Below the pieces are notes generated by a model. It was not told the DNA's origin. It ran no database searches and saw nothing but the letters and a program-made list of their open reading frames with translations. Made by a program: the position numbers and the translations under genes. Below are positions 37,649-46,135 of a stretch of DNA of 64,000 nucleotides, one piece after another. This stretch comes from Cryobacterium sp. PH29-G1 (lineage in GTDB: Bacteria; Actinomycetota; Actinomycetes; Actinomycetales; Microbacteriaceae): the NCBI RefSeq assembly GCF_030063365.1, contig NZ_JASISY010000005.1:124001-188000 (forward strand), written 5' to 3'. Position 1 is the stretch's first letter; each line of letters opens with the position of its first letter.

Positions 37649-39246
37649 TGTTCGCTCCCTTTCTGCTGACGGCTGTGTTCAGGATCGTGCTGCAGGCCGT
37701 GTTGCCAGCGCTCGAGCAGCTGGCGCCGCAGTACCTTGTTGCCCATCGATCGGGGAATGTCGCTGACAAAACGCACGAAGGCCGGCAGCTTGAATGCGGC
37801 CAGCTGTGTGCGGGCATAAGCCAGAATTCCGGCCTCCTCCGCCGAGAAACCCGGTGCCAACACGATGAACGCAACGCCGACCTCTCCCCACCGTTCGTGC
37901 GGAACCCCGATAACGGCCACCTCGGCCACTGCGGGGTGCTCGACCAACACGGTTTCAACCTCGGCCGGCGCAACACTCTCACCGCCGGAGATGAAAATGT
38001 CGCTGAGCCGATCGATCACGGCGAAGTAGCCGTGCTCATCGCGGCGCACGAGGTCGCCGGTGTGCAGCCAGCCACCCCGCAGGGTGCGAGCGGTCTCCTC
38101 CGTGGCCCGAAAGTATCCCGAGAACACACCGGGCCCACGCACGAGCAGTTCGCCCGTCGCTGCTCCCTCGAGCAGCTCTTCCGTGACCGGATCGGCCACG
38201 GCCACCTCCACGTGCGGATACGGTTTACCGGCGTAGCCGACCATGCTGCGTGCCTCGTCGTCGGGCAGGCAGAGCACGTTCGGCGAGGCCTCGGTGAGGC
38301 CGTATCCCTGCGTGAGTGCTACACCGCGGGCATGCCAGGTGCGCAGCAGTGGCGCTGGCATCGGCGCTCCGCCGACCACGGCGTGCTTCAGGCTCGACAG
38401 GTCGGTTGCGGCAAAGTCGGGGTGCTGGGCGAGGAAGAGATAGTTCGCGGGCACACCCATCATGGTCGTGATGCGGCGGTCGGCGATCAAATGCAGCACC
38501 CGTCCCGGATCGAAGGTGCGCTCCAATACGACGGTCGCCCCCATCCACCAGGCCAGCAGTGGCTGGATGTTCCAGCCACCCACGTGATATTGCGGCATGA
38601 CCGAGAGCACGACGTCTCTGCTGGTGATCTCCGTGATTCGGGACAGCGACAGATTGGTCCAGAAGCAGTTCGCGTGGGTCAATACGACGCCCTTCGCCGG
38701 ACCGAGCGTGCCCGAGGTGAACACGATCAAAAGTGCGTCGTCATCGCGAACGGCCCGGTGCACCCGTTCCATCGAGCTGGGCTCGTCCCGCCCACGCCGG
38801 GGTGCCGGCACGACCAGCTCGACTCCGCGCATTCCCAGCAGTGTCGACGGGAGAGGCTCGGTCAGGCGACTCTGGGCATCCGTTGCCAGAGTCTGAAACT
38901 CGTCTTCGACCAGCAGCAGCGCCGGATCGGCCAGTTGCAGCTGCGCGGCGAGTTCCCGAGGTGCCAGCCGCCAGGACAGCGGTACGAGAACAAGGCCGGC
39001 CTGCGCGCAGGCGAAGAACAGCACGACCTGGTCTGAGCTGTTGCCGGTGATGGTCGCGATCCGATCGCCGACGCCGTAGCCTGCGGCTCGAAACGCGCTC
39101 GCGAGGTCGCCGGCCCGGTCGTCGAGGTCGCGGTAGCGCAGCGTGACGCCGCGGTCATCGACCGCAACCCGCTCCGGTGTGGTGCGCGCGCGATCCCTGG
39201 TCCATCGGCCCAGTGTGTGCAGGCCGTCGGCCGGCAGATCGCTCAT
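37645..39246 (-). CDS. Acyl-CoA ligase (AMP-forming)
   Basis: 533 aa from the ATG at 39246, which overlaps the LivM stop (ATGA); a 20-residue upstream extension is rejected. The phosphate loop is FTSGTLGPAKGV, followed by GYGLTEASP, TGDLVRRDEHGYF, the adenylate hinge Asp region and the catalytic Lys of the terminal MGNKVLR. It activates a carboxylic acid with CoA through an acyl-adenylate. The length suits a fatty or aromatic acid ligase. It lies between the importer genes and the TetR, so it should act on the imported substrate. Confidence 0.9.
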   Translation of the reverse strand: MSDLPADGLHTLGRWTRDRARTTPERVAVDDRGVTLRYRDLDDRAGDLASAFRAAGYGVGDRIATITGNSSDQVVLFFACAQAGLVLVPLSWRLAPRELAAQLQLADPALLLVEDEFQTLATDAQSRLTEPLPSTLLGMRGVELVVPAPRRGRDEPSSMERVHRAVRDDDALLIVFTSGTLGPAKGVVLTHANCFWTNLSLSRITEITSRDVVLSVMPQYHVGGWNIQPLLAWWMGATVVLERTFDPGRVLHLIADRRITTMMGVPANYLFLAQHPDFAATDLSSLKHAVVGGAPMPAPLLRTWHARGVALTQGYGLTEASPNVLCLPDDEARSMVGYAGKPYPHVEVAVADPVTEELLEGAATGELLVRGPGVFSGYFRATEETARTLRGGWLHTGDLVRRDEHGYFAVIDRLSDIFISGGESVAPAEVETVLVEHPAVAEVAVIGVPHERWGEVGVAFIVLAPGFSAEEAGILAYARTQLAAFKLPAFVRFVSDIPRSMGNKVLRRQLLERWQHGLQHDPEHSRQQKGSEQ

Positions 39247-40352
39247 ATCGTTTCCTCCGTTTCCAGCATGCGCTCCCCGGAGCCACGTTTCGGCCGATGC
39301 GGCCACGCGCTGCGCCGGGTCAGTCCGGCGAGACCGCCCGGAAGGAACAACACCACGAGAATAAACAGGGTGCCCAAAATGAACAACGGTTGGGACAGGG
39401 GAATCCGCAGCACGTCGGGCAGGCCCGCAATGAACTCAGACCCGGCCAGGGCGGTCAGCCGCTGGTCGAGCAGCGTGTAAACGATCGCTCCGAGCACCGC
39501 GCCCCAGCGCAATCCGACACCGCCGAGCACAACAATCACCAGCAGGGTCAGCGTGAAGTCGGGCGTGGCAACCCGCGGCGACACCCCGCTTTGCAGCAGC
39601 AAAAAGGCGGCACCGGCCAGGGCGGCGAGCGCACCGGCGATGCTGAAGATGAGCAGCCGCACAAAGTAAGGGCGGATGCCGATGACCCGAACCCGAAGTT
39701 CGTTCTCCCGCGTAGCGGCCACCACGTGCCCGGCCCGGCTCTTTTCCACCCAGAGCACCACGAGGTAGACCGTCACGAGCACGGCGAGCGCCAGCCAGTA
39801 CAGATTGCGAGTGTTGAGCACCCCGACCAGCGAGTCGGGCACCTGCGAGACGTCGAGGGTGAGTCCCTCCTCGCCACCGGTCTGCCCACCGGGGTTGCGC
39901 CGCACTACGACCGAGCCCGCCTGGGCGAAGGCGAGTGTCACCATGGCGAAGGAGATGCCGGTGACCCTCAGGCTGACCGAGCCGACCAGTGCCGCGAGCA
40001 CGAAGCCGATCAGCACGGTGATCAGAATCGCCACGATAAAGGTGACGTCGGCCGGCATCCAAGTCGGCGAGAAGTTGCGCAGCACAATGCCGAGGCCATA
40101 CGCACCGGCGGCAAAGAACAGCGCATGTCCAAAGGAAAGCATTCCGGCCAGGCCGAACAGGAGGTGGTAGCTGAGCGCGAGCGCCGCTATGAGCATGGCG
40201 TAGGCGAGCAGCTGCAGGGTGCCCGGCGTGTAGGTGGCGCCCGGAAAAATACCGGGAATCGTAATGTTCAGCAGCGGCAGCAGCGCCATGAACAGCACCA
40301 GTGCGGCGCCGGCCGTGATTTTGGCAACCGGGCGGCTCCAGAGTGATCTCAT
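39243..40352 (-). CDS. livM: Branched-chain amino acid-type ABC transporter permease (LivM)
   Basis: 369 aa with about 9-10 hydrophobic helices. The LivM/BPD_transp_2 segments SYHLLFGLAGMLSFGHALFFA and the cytoplasmic EAA-like loop near KSRAGHVVAATREN are present. It overlaps LivH's stop by 4 bp. It belongs to a full HAAT importer. Such systems also import aromatic acids, urea or short-chain acyl compounds, so branched-chain amino acids are not implied. Confidence 0.9.
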   Translation of the reverse strand: MRSLWSRPVAKITAGAALVLFMALLPLLNITIPGIFPGATYTPGTLQLLAYAMLIAALALSYHLLFGLAGMLSFGHALFFAAGAYGLGIVLRNFSPTWMPADVTFIVAILITVLIGFVLAALVGSVSLRVTGISFAMVTLAFAQAGSVVVRRNPGGQTGGEEGLTLDVSQVPDSLVGVLNTRNLYWLALAVLVTVYLVVLWVEKSRAGHVVAATRENELRVRVIGIRPYFVRLLIFSIAGALAALAGAAFLLLQSGVSPRVATPDFTLTLLVIVVLGGVGLRWGAVLGAIVYTLLDQRLTALAGSEFIAGLPDVLRIPLSQPLFILGTLFILVVLFLPGGLAGLTRRSAWPHRPKRGSGERMLETEETI

Positions 40353-41224
40353 GCTTTGGCTCCCAACAATCCGCGCGGGCGCAGCAGCAGCACCGCTGCG
40401 AGGGCGAGCACGACGGCGAGGTCGCCGGTTCCACCGAGGTAGAAATTGGCGAACTGTTGCAGCACCGCCACCAGAACGGATGCGATGGCCGCCCCGGCGA
40501 GAGATCCCAGGCCTCCGATGACGGTCACGATAAAGGCGAAGATCAGCAACGAGCCACCGATATGCGCCGAGACGTAGCCGTAGTAGATCGAGGCCAGCAC
40601 CCCGCCGAGTCCGGCGGCGGCGCCGCCGATCGCGAAGACCAGGGTGAAGGCGCGGCGCACATCGATTCCCAGCGCGGTGACCATGAGCCGGTTCTCAACG
40701 CCGGCTCGAATGATCAGGCCGTATCGGGTGAACTTGAGGAACAGCACGATGGCCACGAGCACGAGAACCGCCACCACAATGAGCATAAAGCGGTTGTTGG
40801 GAATGCGAGCGCCGAGAATCTCGGTGGTCTGCCCGAGCCAGGACGGGCTCGTCACATAGGTGGGGTCGGTACCCCAGATCCCTTCAAACAGGGCAACGGA
40901 GGCCAGCGCGAGACCGACCGTCACGAGCACCTGTTCGATGTGGCGGTTGTACAGCCGCCTGATCAGAAAGAATTCGGTCGCGGCTGCCACGAGCGCACCG
41001 ACCAGGGCTCCGGTGATCATCGCGGCGGCGAGGGCCCACCAGGATCCGTCACTGAGCCTTCGGGCGACCTCCCAGCCGATGAAGGCGCCGATGGTGAGAA
41101 AGGATCCGTGGGCGAAGTTGAGCACGCCCATCAGACCGTAGATAAGGGAGAGTCCGGATGCGACGAGAAAGTACAGGGCACCGAGGCCAAGACCGGTGAT
41201 CAGCAGCAGTACGACGGTGCTCAT
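40349..41224 (-). CDS. livH: Branched-chain amino acid-type ABC transporter permease (LivH)
   Basis: 291 aa with about 8 helices. GLSLIYGLMGVLNFAHGSFLTIGAF is the LivH signature near the N-terminus, and the GVENRLMVTALGIDVRRAF loop is present. Its ATG overlaps the LivF stop (4 bp), and it pairs with LivM to form the channel. Confidence 0.91.
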   Translation of the reverse strand: MSTVVLLLITGLGLGALYFLVASGLSLIYGLMGVLNFAHGSFLTIGAFIGWEVARRLSDGSWWALAAAMITGALVGALVAAATEFFLIRRLYNRHIEQVLVTVGLALASVALFEGIWGTDPTYVTSPSWLGQTTEILGARIPNNRFMLIVVAVLVLVAIVLFLKFTRYGLIIRAGVENRLMVTALGIDVRRAFTLVFAIGGAAAGLGGVLASIYYGYVSAHIGGSLLIFAFIVTVIGGLGSLAGAAIASVLVAVLQQFANFYLGGTGDLAVVLALAAVLLLRPRGLLGAKA

Positions 41225-41976
41225 GCCGGCACCGCCGCATCCGCTTGGCCACTACCGCTGTGTACGCCGAGGAAGCGTTGGATACGTTCTGGGTGATCGA
41301 GCAGTTCGCTGGCCTCACCGGTGAAGACGACGCGTCCGCCGGAGAGCACGACCACACGGTCCGCAAGCTGCCGGATCACTTGCAGGTTCTGTTCCACCAG
41401 CAGAATCGGCACGGTCCTGGCGGCGATGAGCAGCGCCTGAGCGACCTCGCCGACGATTTTCGGCGAGAGGCCTTTAGTGGGTTCATCGACCAAAAGCAGG
41501 CGGTTCTGGTTGAGCAGGGCCCGAGCCAGCGACACCATCTGCTGCTGGCCCCCGGAGAGTGTGCCGGCCAGTTGTGCCTGGCGCTGCACGAGGTCGGGAA
41601 AAAGTTTCTCGACCAGAGCACGGTTGGGCTTGGCCGAACGTTCGGCCAGTTTCAGGTTTTCGGCAACGGTGAGTTTGCCGAAAACCTCGCGGTCTTCCGG
41701 CACGTAGCCAACGCCGAGCTGCACGACCTTGTGGGTCGGCAGCCGGTCGACGCGGCGTCCGCCGAGAGTGACTTCGCCGGTGCGGTCGATCAGGCCCAGG
41801 ATGGATTTGATCGTGCTGGTCTTGCCGACACCGTTGCGACCGAGCAGCGCGGTGACGCCGGTATCCGGCACGTCGAACGAGACGTCTTCGACGACCTGTT
41901 GCCCCTCGATGCGTCCGTACAGGTTACGCACGGTGAGGATATTGCTGCTCAGGTTGGTGCTCGAGTTGGTACTCAT
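41221..41976 (-). CDS. livF: ABC transporter ATP-binding protein (LivF)
   Basis: 251 aa. Walker A GRNGVGKTS, signature LSGGQQQ, Walker B LLLVDEPTKGLSP and the switch His replaced in a VEQN segment (typical LivF Q-N pattern) are present. N- and C-terminal polar tails (SSTNLSS; SGSGQAD) flank the core. It overlaps LivG by 4 bp. Confidence 0.92.
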   Translation of the reverse strand: MSTNSSTNLSSNILTVRNLYGRIEGQQVVEDVSFDVPDTGVTALLGRNGVGKTSTIKSILGLIDRTGEVTLGGRRVDRLPTHKVVQLGVGYVPEDREVFGKLTVAENLKLAERSAKPNRALVEKLFPDLVQRQAQLAGTLSGGQQQMVSLARALLNQNRLLLVDEPTKGLSPKIVGEVAQALLIAARTVPILLVEQNLQVIRQLADRVVVLSGGRVVFTGEASELLDHPERIQRFLGVHSGSGQADAAVPA

Positions 41977-42728
41977 ACCGGGTCTCCGAGGTAGGCGGAT
42001 TGCACCGTGGGATTGTTCATCACGGCGGCGGGAGTGTCGCAGGCGAGCAGCTCGCCGTGGTGCATGACCGCGACGCGGTCGACGAGGCCGAGAACAACCT
42101 CCATATGGTGTTCGACCATGAGCACGGTGCGGCCACCGTGGTGCAGGGTGCGAATGACTTCCATCAGGCCGGGCACATCGCCCGAGCCCACTCCGGCCAT
42201 CGGTTCATCGAGCAGGATGACGCTCGGATCCATGGCCAGGAGCATCGCGATCTCCAACTTGCGTTTGTCACCGTGGGAGAGGCCGCCGGCCAGGCTCTGG
42301 GCATGATCGGCGAGGCCGACCTCGTCGAGACGGTCGGCGGCCAGCCGGGTGGCGGCATCCGTTGCCCGAGGAAATCGGGTGACGAGGCTGCCGCCCCCGG
42401 CCGCGGCCTGCGCGGCCAGGCGCACGTTCTCGATCGCGCTGAGCCCGTTGAACAGACTGGAGGTTTGAAACGTGCGGCCGAGGCCGGCCCGTGCCCTGAC
42501 ATGGATCGGTTCCCGGGTCATCGTGCGACCGTTCAGCCGCACCACGCCTTCCGTGGCGAACAACACACCGGAAATGAGGTTGAACAGGGTTGTCTTGCCG
42601 GCCCCGTTGGGGCCGATCACACCGAGCATCTCACCCCGCGGGATCGACAGCGTCACGTCCTGAAGGATGCGTGCGCCGCCGATCTGCAGGCCGACATGTT
42701 CGATGCTGAGCACGGGTGCCGCTGGCAT
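41973..42728 (-). CDS. livG: ABC transporter ATP-binding protein (LivG)
   Basis: 251 aa. Walker A GPNGAGKTT, the signature LSHGDKRKLEIAM and Walker B VILLDEPMAGVG are complete; this GDKRKLEIA form is the LivG hallmark. Its stop overlaps LivF's start. It and LivF drive the LivHM permease. Confidence 0.93.
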   Translation of the reverse strand: MPAAPVLSIEHVGLQIGGARILQDVTLSIPRGEMLGVIGPNGAGKTTLFNLISGVLFATEGVVRLNGRTMTREPIHVRARAGLGRTFQTSSLFNGLSAIENVRLAAQAAAGGGSLVTRFPRATDAATRLAADRLDEVGLADHAQSLAGGLSHGDKRKLEIAMLLAMDPSVILLDEPMAGVGSGDVPGLMEVIRTLHHGGRTVLMVEHHMEVVLGLVDRVAVMHHGELLACDTPAAVMNNPTVQSAYLGDPV

Positions 42729-42742
42729 CTGCTTACCCTGCG

Positions 42743-43960
42743 CTACTGTGCAGCAACGGCGACCGGCGGGGCGACGGTCTCGGCATCGACGGTCTCGATC
42801 AGTTCCGGTGCCCAGGTGCCATCGGCATCTTCCTGAAGCGAGGCTTGGAACATCGGCTGCAGCACGGCGTGGTCCTCGGCACGAATGGTGATCGAACCCT
42901 TGACCGAGTCGAAGGTGTAGCCCTCGAGCGCGGCGATCATGTCGTCGACGTTGTCGCCGCCACCCTCGCGCACGGCCTGCACGAGCATCTGTGCTGCCAC
43001 AAAGCCGTCGGGCGAGAACAGGTCGGCCTGCGCGTCGTGGGCTTCAAGGTAGCTAATCATGGCCTTGCTCTGTTCGTTGTCGGTGGCCGACTCGAAGTAG
43101 TGCGAGAGAAAGCTGATTTTGTCGCTCGCGGCACCGTAGGCGCCGTAGGTCGAGACATCACCGAGGCCGGTGACGACGGGAACGGCGTCGAAGACACCCT
43201 GCTGCTGAAGCGCCGTCCACATGGCACCGGTACTGGCTCCGGCCCAGGCGACGAAGATCAGGTCGGGCGACGCATCGAGCAGTTGCTGGGCGAACGGGGT
43301 GAACTCGGTCGCATCTTCGGCAACGAGCACACCATCAACGGTCGCACCCTTGCCGCCAAGTACGGCGGTGACGCCGGCCAGATTGCCCTGGCCGAAGGCA
43401 TTGTCCTGAGCGAAGACGACGATCTTCTTGCCGCTCGGATCGCCGATGAAAGTTCCGGCGGTCGCAACGTCTTCGTAGGTCTGGCGGCCGGAACGGAAGG
43501 TGTAGGCGTTGATACCGGTGATGGCATCGGCCGCAGCCGGACCGGAGATGTAGAGGACCTTGTTCTGGTCGGCCTGCTCAGCCAAGCTGACAGCGATACC
43601 CGAGGAAACGGTGCCGGCCAGAATCTGGTACCCCTGACCGATCAAGTCTTTGGCGACCGAGACTGCGGTGTCGGGGTTGCCCTGGTCGTCTTTCCAAGTG
43701 ATGTCGAGCTCCCGGCCGTCAACGGTGCCGGTGCCGTCGGTGGCGTAGTCGAGACCGGCTTCGAACCCAGACGTGTACGCGGCGCCGTAGGCGGCGAGTG
43801 GACCGGTTGTTGACGTGATCATGCCCACCTGCACGGCGGGCTTCGAGGTTGAGTCATCGGTGGCTGCGCCTCCGGTGGTGGCCGTGGGTGCGCATCCAAC
43901 CAGGGTCAGGGCGGCGACGGCGAGGAATGCCGGGGCCAGGAACATCTTTGTTACCCGCAT
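42743..43960 (-). CDS. livK: Periplasmic-binding lipoprotein of the Liv-type importer
   Basis: 405 aa from the ATG at 43960, with an AAAGG site; in-frame ATGs in the leader RNA would give a 30-69-residue extension without a ribosome site. Lipobox LVGC (about residue 21) anchors it. The Peripla_BP_6 fold is seen in VGMITSTTGPLAAYG, SGIAVSLAEQADQ and FAQDNAFGQGN. Its ligand cannot be read from sequence. It is the first gene of the importer operon, about 105 nt downstream of a promoter. Confidence 0.9.
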   Translation of the reverse strand: MRVTKMFLAPAFLAVAALTLVGCAPTATTGGAATDDSTSKPAVQVGMITSTTGPLAAYGAAYTSGFEAGLDYATDGTGTVDGRELDITWKDDQGNPDTAVSVAKDLIGQGYQILAGTVSSGIAVSLAEQADQNKVLYISGPAAADAITGINAYTFRSGRQTYEDVATAGTFIGDPSGKKIVVFAQDNAFGQGNLAGVTAVLGGKGATVDGVLVAEDATEFTPFAQQLLDASPDLIFVAWAGASTGAMWTALQQQGVFDAVPVVTGLGDVSTYGAYGAASDKISFLSHYFESATDNEQSKAMISYLEAHDAQADLFSPDGFVAAQMLVQAVREGGGDNVDDMIAALEGYTFDSVKGSITIRAEDHAVLQPMFQASLQEDADGTWAPELIETVDAETVAPPVAVAAQ

Positions 43961-44072
43961 GAAATTTGCCTTTCGTGCTGTTGAAGTGGGTTGCTGACAG
44001 GAGGTGCTGTGCGAGGGACCGTCGATCATGGCAGTGATAAACCCGAACATGACGGGTGGTTCAGGTATCAGG

Positions 44073-44101
44073 AATCTAGGGGGGATCGGCGCTACTGTCA
44101 A
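44073..44101 (-). promoter_or_regulatory. Sigma70-type promoter of the liv operon
   Basis: On the minus strand TTGACA (44101-44096), a 17-base spacer and TAGATT (44078-44073) give a near-consensus pair. The expected start of the transcript is near 44066, leaving a leader of about 105 nt before livK. The divergent thiolase start is about 115 bases away on the other strand. No operator was identified with confidence. Confidence 0.75.
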
Positions 44102-44213
44102 GAGGACGGCGTGAAACGATACCCAGAAGTGGCCAATATGCTGGGGTAGGCGGCAGAGCCGCACCATTCATCAATTCGTAGACAAACCAGCATTCATTGA
44201 CAAAGGAGTCCCG

Positions 44214-45398
44214 ATGACAGAAAACGACGTTGTAATTTTGGCCGGCTCACGCACCCCGCAGGGTCGCGTGAACGGACAGCTCTCGTCCCTCACCGCTGTT
44301 GACCTTGGTGCCGCCGCCATCACCGGCGCCCTCGCCCGCGCCAAGGTGGCACCGGACCAGGTCGACTTCGTGCTCATGGGGCAGGTATTGCAGGCCGGCT
44401 GCGGACAGAATCCGGCCCGGCAGTCCAGCGTGGCGGCGGGCATCCCATGGAACGTGCCGGCGATGACACTCAACAAGGTGTGCCTCTCCGGCCTCGCCGC
44501 GGTCATCGATGCCGCCCGCCTGGTACGGCTCGGTGAAGCGGATGTCGTCGTTGCCGGTGGTCAGGAATCCATGTCGCGCGCTCCCCACCTGCTGCAGGGC
44601 TCCCGCCAGGGCTGGGCCTACGGAACCGTCTCGGCCCTCGACCACGCTGCCCACGACGGGCTCACCGACGCGTTCGATGGCCTCTCGATGGGACTCTCCA
44701 CCGAGCGCGCCAATGTGCAGCTCGGCCAGACCCGACTTGAGCAGGATGAAATCGCCGCCGCATCGCACCAGCGCGCCGCCGCTGCCGCCGCGGATGACGT
44801 GTTCAGCGACGAGATCACCCCGATCAGCGTGCCGCAACGCAAGGGCGAACCGCTGATCATCAGCACCGACGAAGGCGTGCGTGCCGAGAGCACCACCGAA
44901 ACGCTCGGCCGGTTGCGCCCCGCGTTCGACCCCGAGGGAAGCATCACCGCCGGCAACGCCGCCCCACTCAGCGACGGTGCCAGCGCGGTCGTCGTGACCA
45001 GCCGCGCCTGGGCCGAAAAGCACGGCCTGCCCTGGCTCGCCGTGATCGAAGCAAGCGGCCAGGTCGCCGGCCCCGACAACTCCCTGCACTCCCAGCCGGC
45101 CAACGCCATCGCCCACGCTCTAACCCGCCAGGGGTGGACCGCGGCAGACCTCGACCTGATCGAGATCAACGAGGCGTTCGCCTCGGTCGTCGCCCAGTCG
45201 TCGAAGGTGCTCGGAGTGGGCCCCGATGTGGTGAACATCCACGGTGGTGGCATCGCGATCGGTCACCCGATCGGTTCGAGCGGCGGGCGCATCGCGCTGC
45301 ACGCCGCGCTCGAGCTCGCACGGCGCGGCAGCGGCAAGGCAGCTGTCGCTCTGTGCGGCGGCGGCGGCCAGGGTGAGGCGCTGCTGCTCTCGCGCTAG
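44214..45398 (+). CDS. Acetyl-CoA C-acetyltransferase (thiolase)
   Basis: 394 aa. Nucleophile Cys lies in LNKVCLSGLAAV, followed by the HGGGIAIGHPIGSSGGR segment and the second Cys in CGGGGQGEALLL. Thiolase cleaves or condenses acyl-CoA chains. An AAAGGAG site lies 7 bases before the ATG. It is read divergently from the Liv/CoA ligase operon, so it may complete that pathway by thiolysis (inference). It is a normal full-length thiolase. Confidence 0.94.
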   Translation: MTENDVVILAGSRTPQGRVNGQLSSLTAVDLGAAAITGALARAKVAPDQVDFVLMGQVLQAGCGQNPARQSSVAAGIPWNVPAMTLNKVCLSGLAAVIDAARLVRLGEADVVVAGGQESMSRAPHLLQGSRQGWAYGTVSALDHAAHDGLTDAFDGLSMGLSTERANVQLGQTRLEQDEIAAASHQRAAAAAADDVFSDEITPISVPQRKGEPLIISTDEGVRAESTTETLGRLRPAFDPEGSITAGNAAPLSDGASAVVVTSRAWAEKHGLPWLAVIEASGQVAGPDNSLHSQPANAIAHALTRQGWTAADLDLIEINEAFASVVAQSSKVLGVGPDVVNIHGGGIAIGHPIGSSGGRIALHAALELARRGSGKAAVALCGGGGQGEALLLSR

Positions 45399-45545
45399 CT
45401 ACTGCCAGTTGTTGAGCTTCGGTGTTCGGCGGGGATTGCGTCAGGGGCTCCGTCGAGGGCTGCGTCGAGGGCTGGCGAGGCAGCGATGGCCGGCCGTGTC
45501 GAGTGGGCGGTGGGCCAGTTGTTGGCTGCGAGCCTACTCGGCGCG

Positions 45546-45614
45546 GTCGGGCATCACACGGTCGAGCGACGCAGTCGGGCATCACACGGTCGAGCGACGC
45601 AGTCGAGCGACGCA
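45546..45614. repeat. 28-bp tandem repeat, 2.5 copies
   Basis: Two perfect 28-bp units (45546-45573 and 45574-45601, GTCGGGCATCACACGG then GTCGAGCGACGCA) plus a 13-base partial unit. Confidence 0.85.
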
Positions 45615-45637
45615 GCGCCGTAGCGTCGCGCCATGAA

Positions 45638-45770
45638 GTCAGGTCGCAGGGTCAGGTCGCAGGGTCAGGTCGCAGGGTCAGGTCGTAGGGTCAGGTCGTA
45701 GGGTCAGGTCGTAGCGGCGGGTCGTAGCGGCGGGTCGTGACGCCGGTTCATAGCGTCGGTTCATAGCGTC
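45638..45770. repeat. 13-bp minisatellite array upstream of the HNH gene
   Basis: Six units of a 13-bp motif (GTCAGGTCGCAGG, the last three with T for C) from 45638 to 45715, followed by two 13-bp copies of GTAGCGGCGGGTC (45711-45736) and two of GGTTCATAGCGTC (45745-45770). Looser 13- and 26-bp periodic copies continue to about 45890, where short GGCTCCGGTCAT units appear. Confidence 0.85.
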
Positions 45771-46135
45771 GTAGCGTCGTGTCCAGACGTCGGGTCATAG
45801 CGTCGCACCCAGACGTCGGGTCGTGGGGTCGGGTTGTGAAGTCGTGTCAGAGCGTCGGTCGTCGCTCCGGTCATGGCTCCGGTCATGGCTCCGGTCGTGG
45901 GCAAGCGTGAAAAATAGGCACATTTGTGACGAATAATCGCACACCGCTTCGATATTCCGCGGCTGGCGCCAAGACGCGATATGAGTGATGATCCGTGCAG
46001 AACCTGATGGCAATGACAGGATTCATTACGAAAGTGGACCAGCCCGCCAAATTCCCCGTCAAGAATACTCTTGAGCTTCTCTCGCTTTTATGTTCGATTT
46101 GCGGTAGAATTGGGGTGAAGGAGGCACTGACGCCC

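Larger units (their letters stand above)
45399..46135. other. Repeat-rich intergenic region, no gene supported
   Basis: 737 bp between the thiolase and the DUF222/HNH gene. Besides the named arrays, it has several looser copies of GTCGNNGG-type motifs (GTCGAGGGCTGC pairs near 45450). The last 230 bp are less GC-rich and should hold the promoter of the HNH gene. No coding gene can be supported. Confidence 0.7.

Noticed and set aside
43961-44167. Longer livK start, including in-frame ATGs in the leader
   Set aside because: No ribosome site; the lipoprotein signal begins at 43960.
45399-45994. Short ORFs in the minisatellite region
   Set aside because: Composition is dictated by repeats; no plausible starts or domains.
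45995-46135. 47-codon N-terminal extension of the HNH protein
   Set aside because: The ATG at 46136 has an AAGGAGG site and the upstream part looks non-coding in composition.
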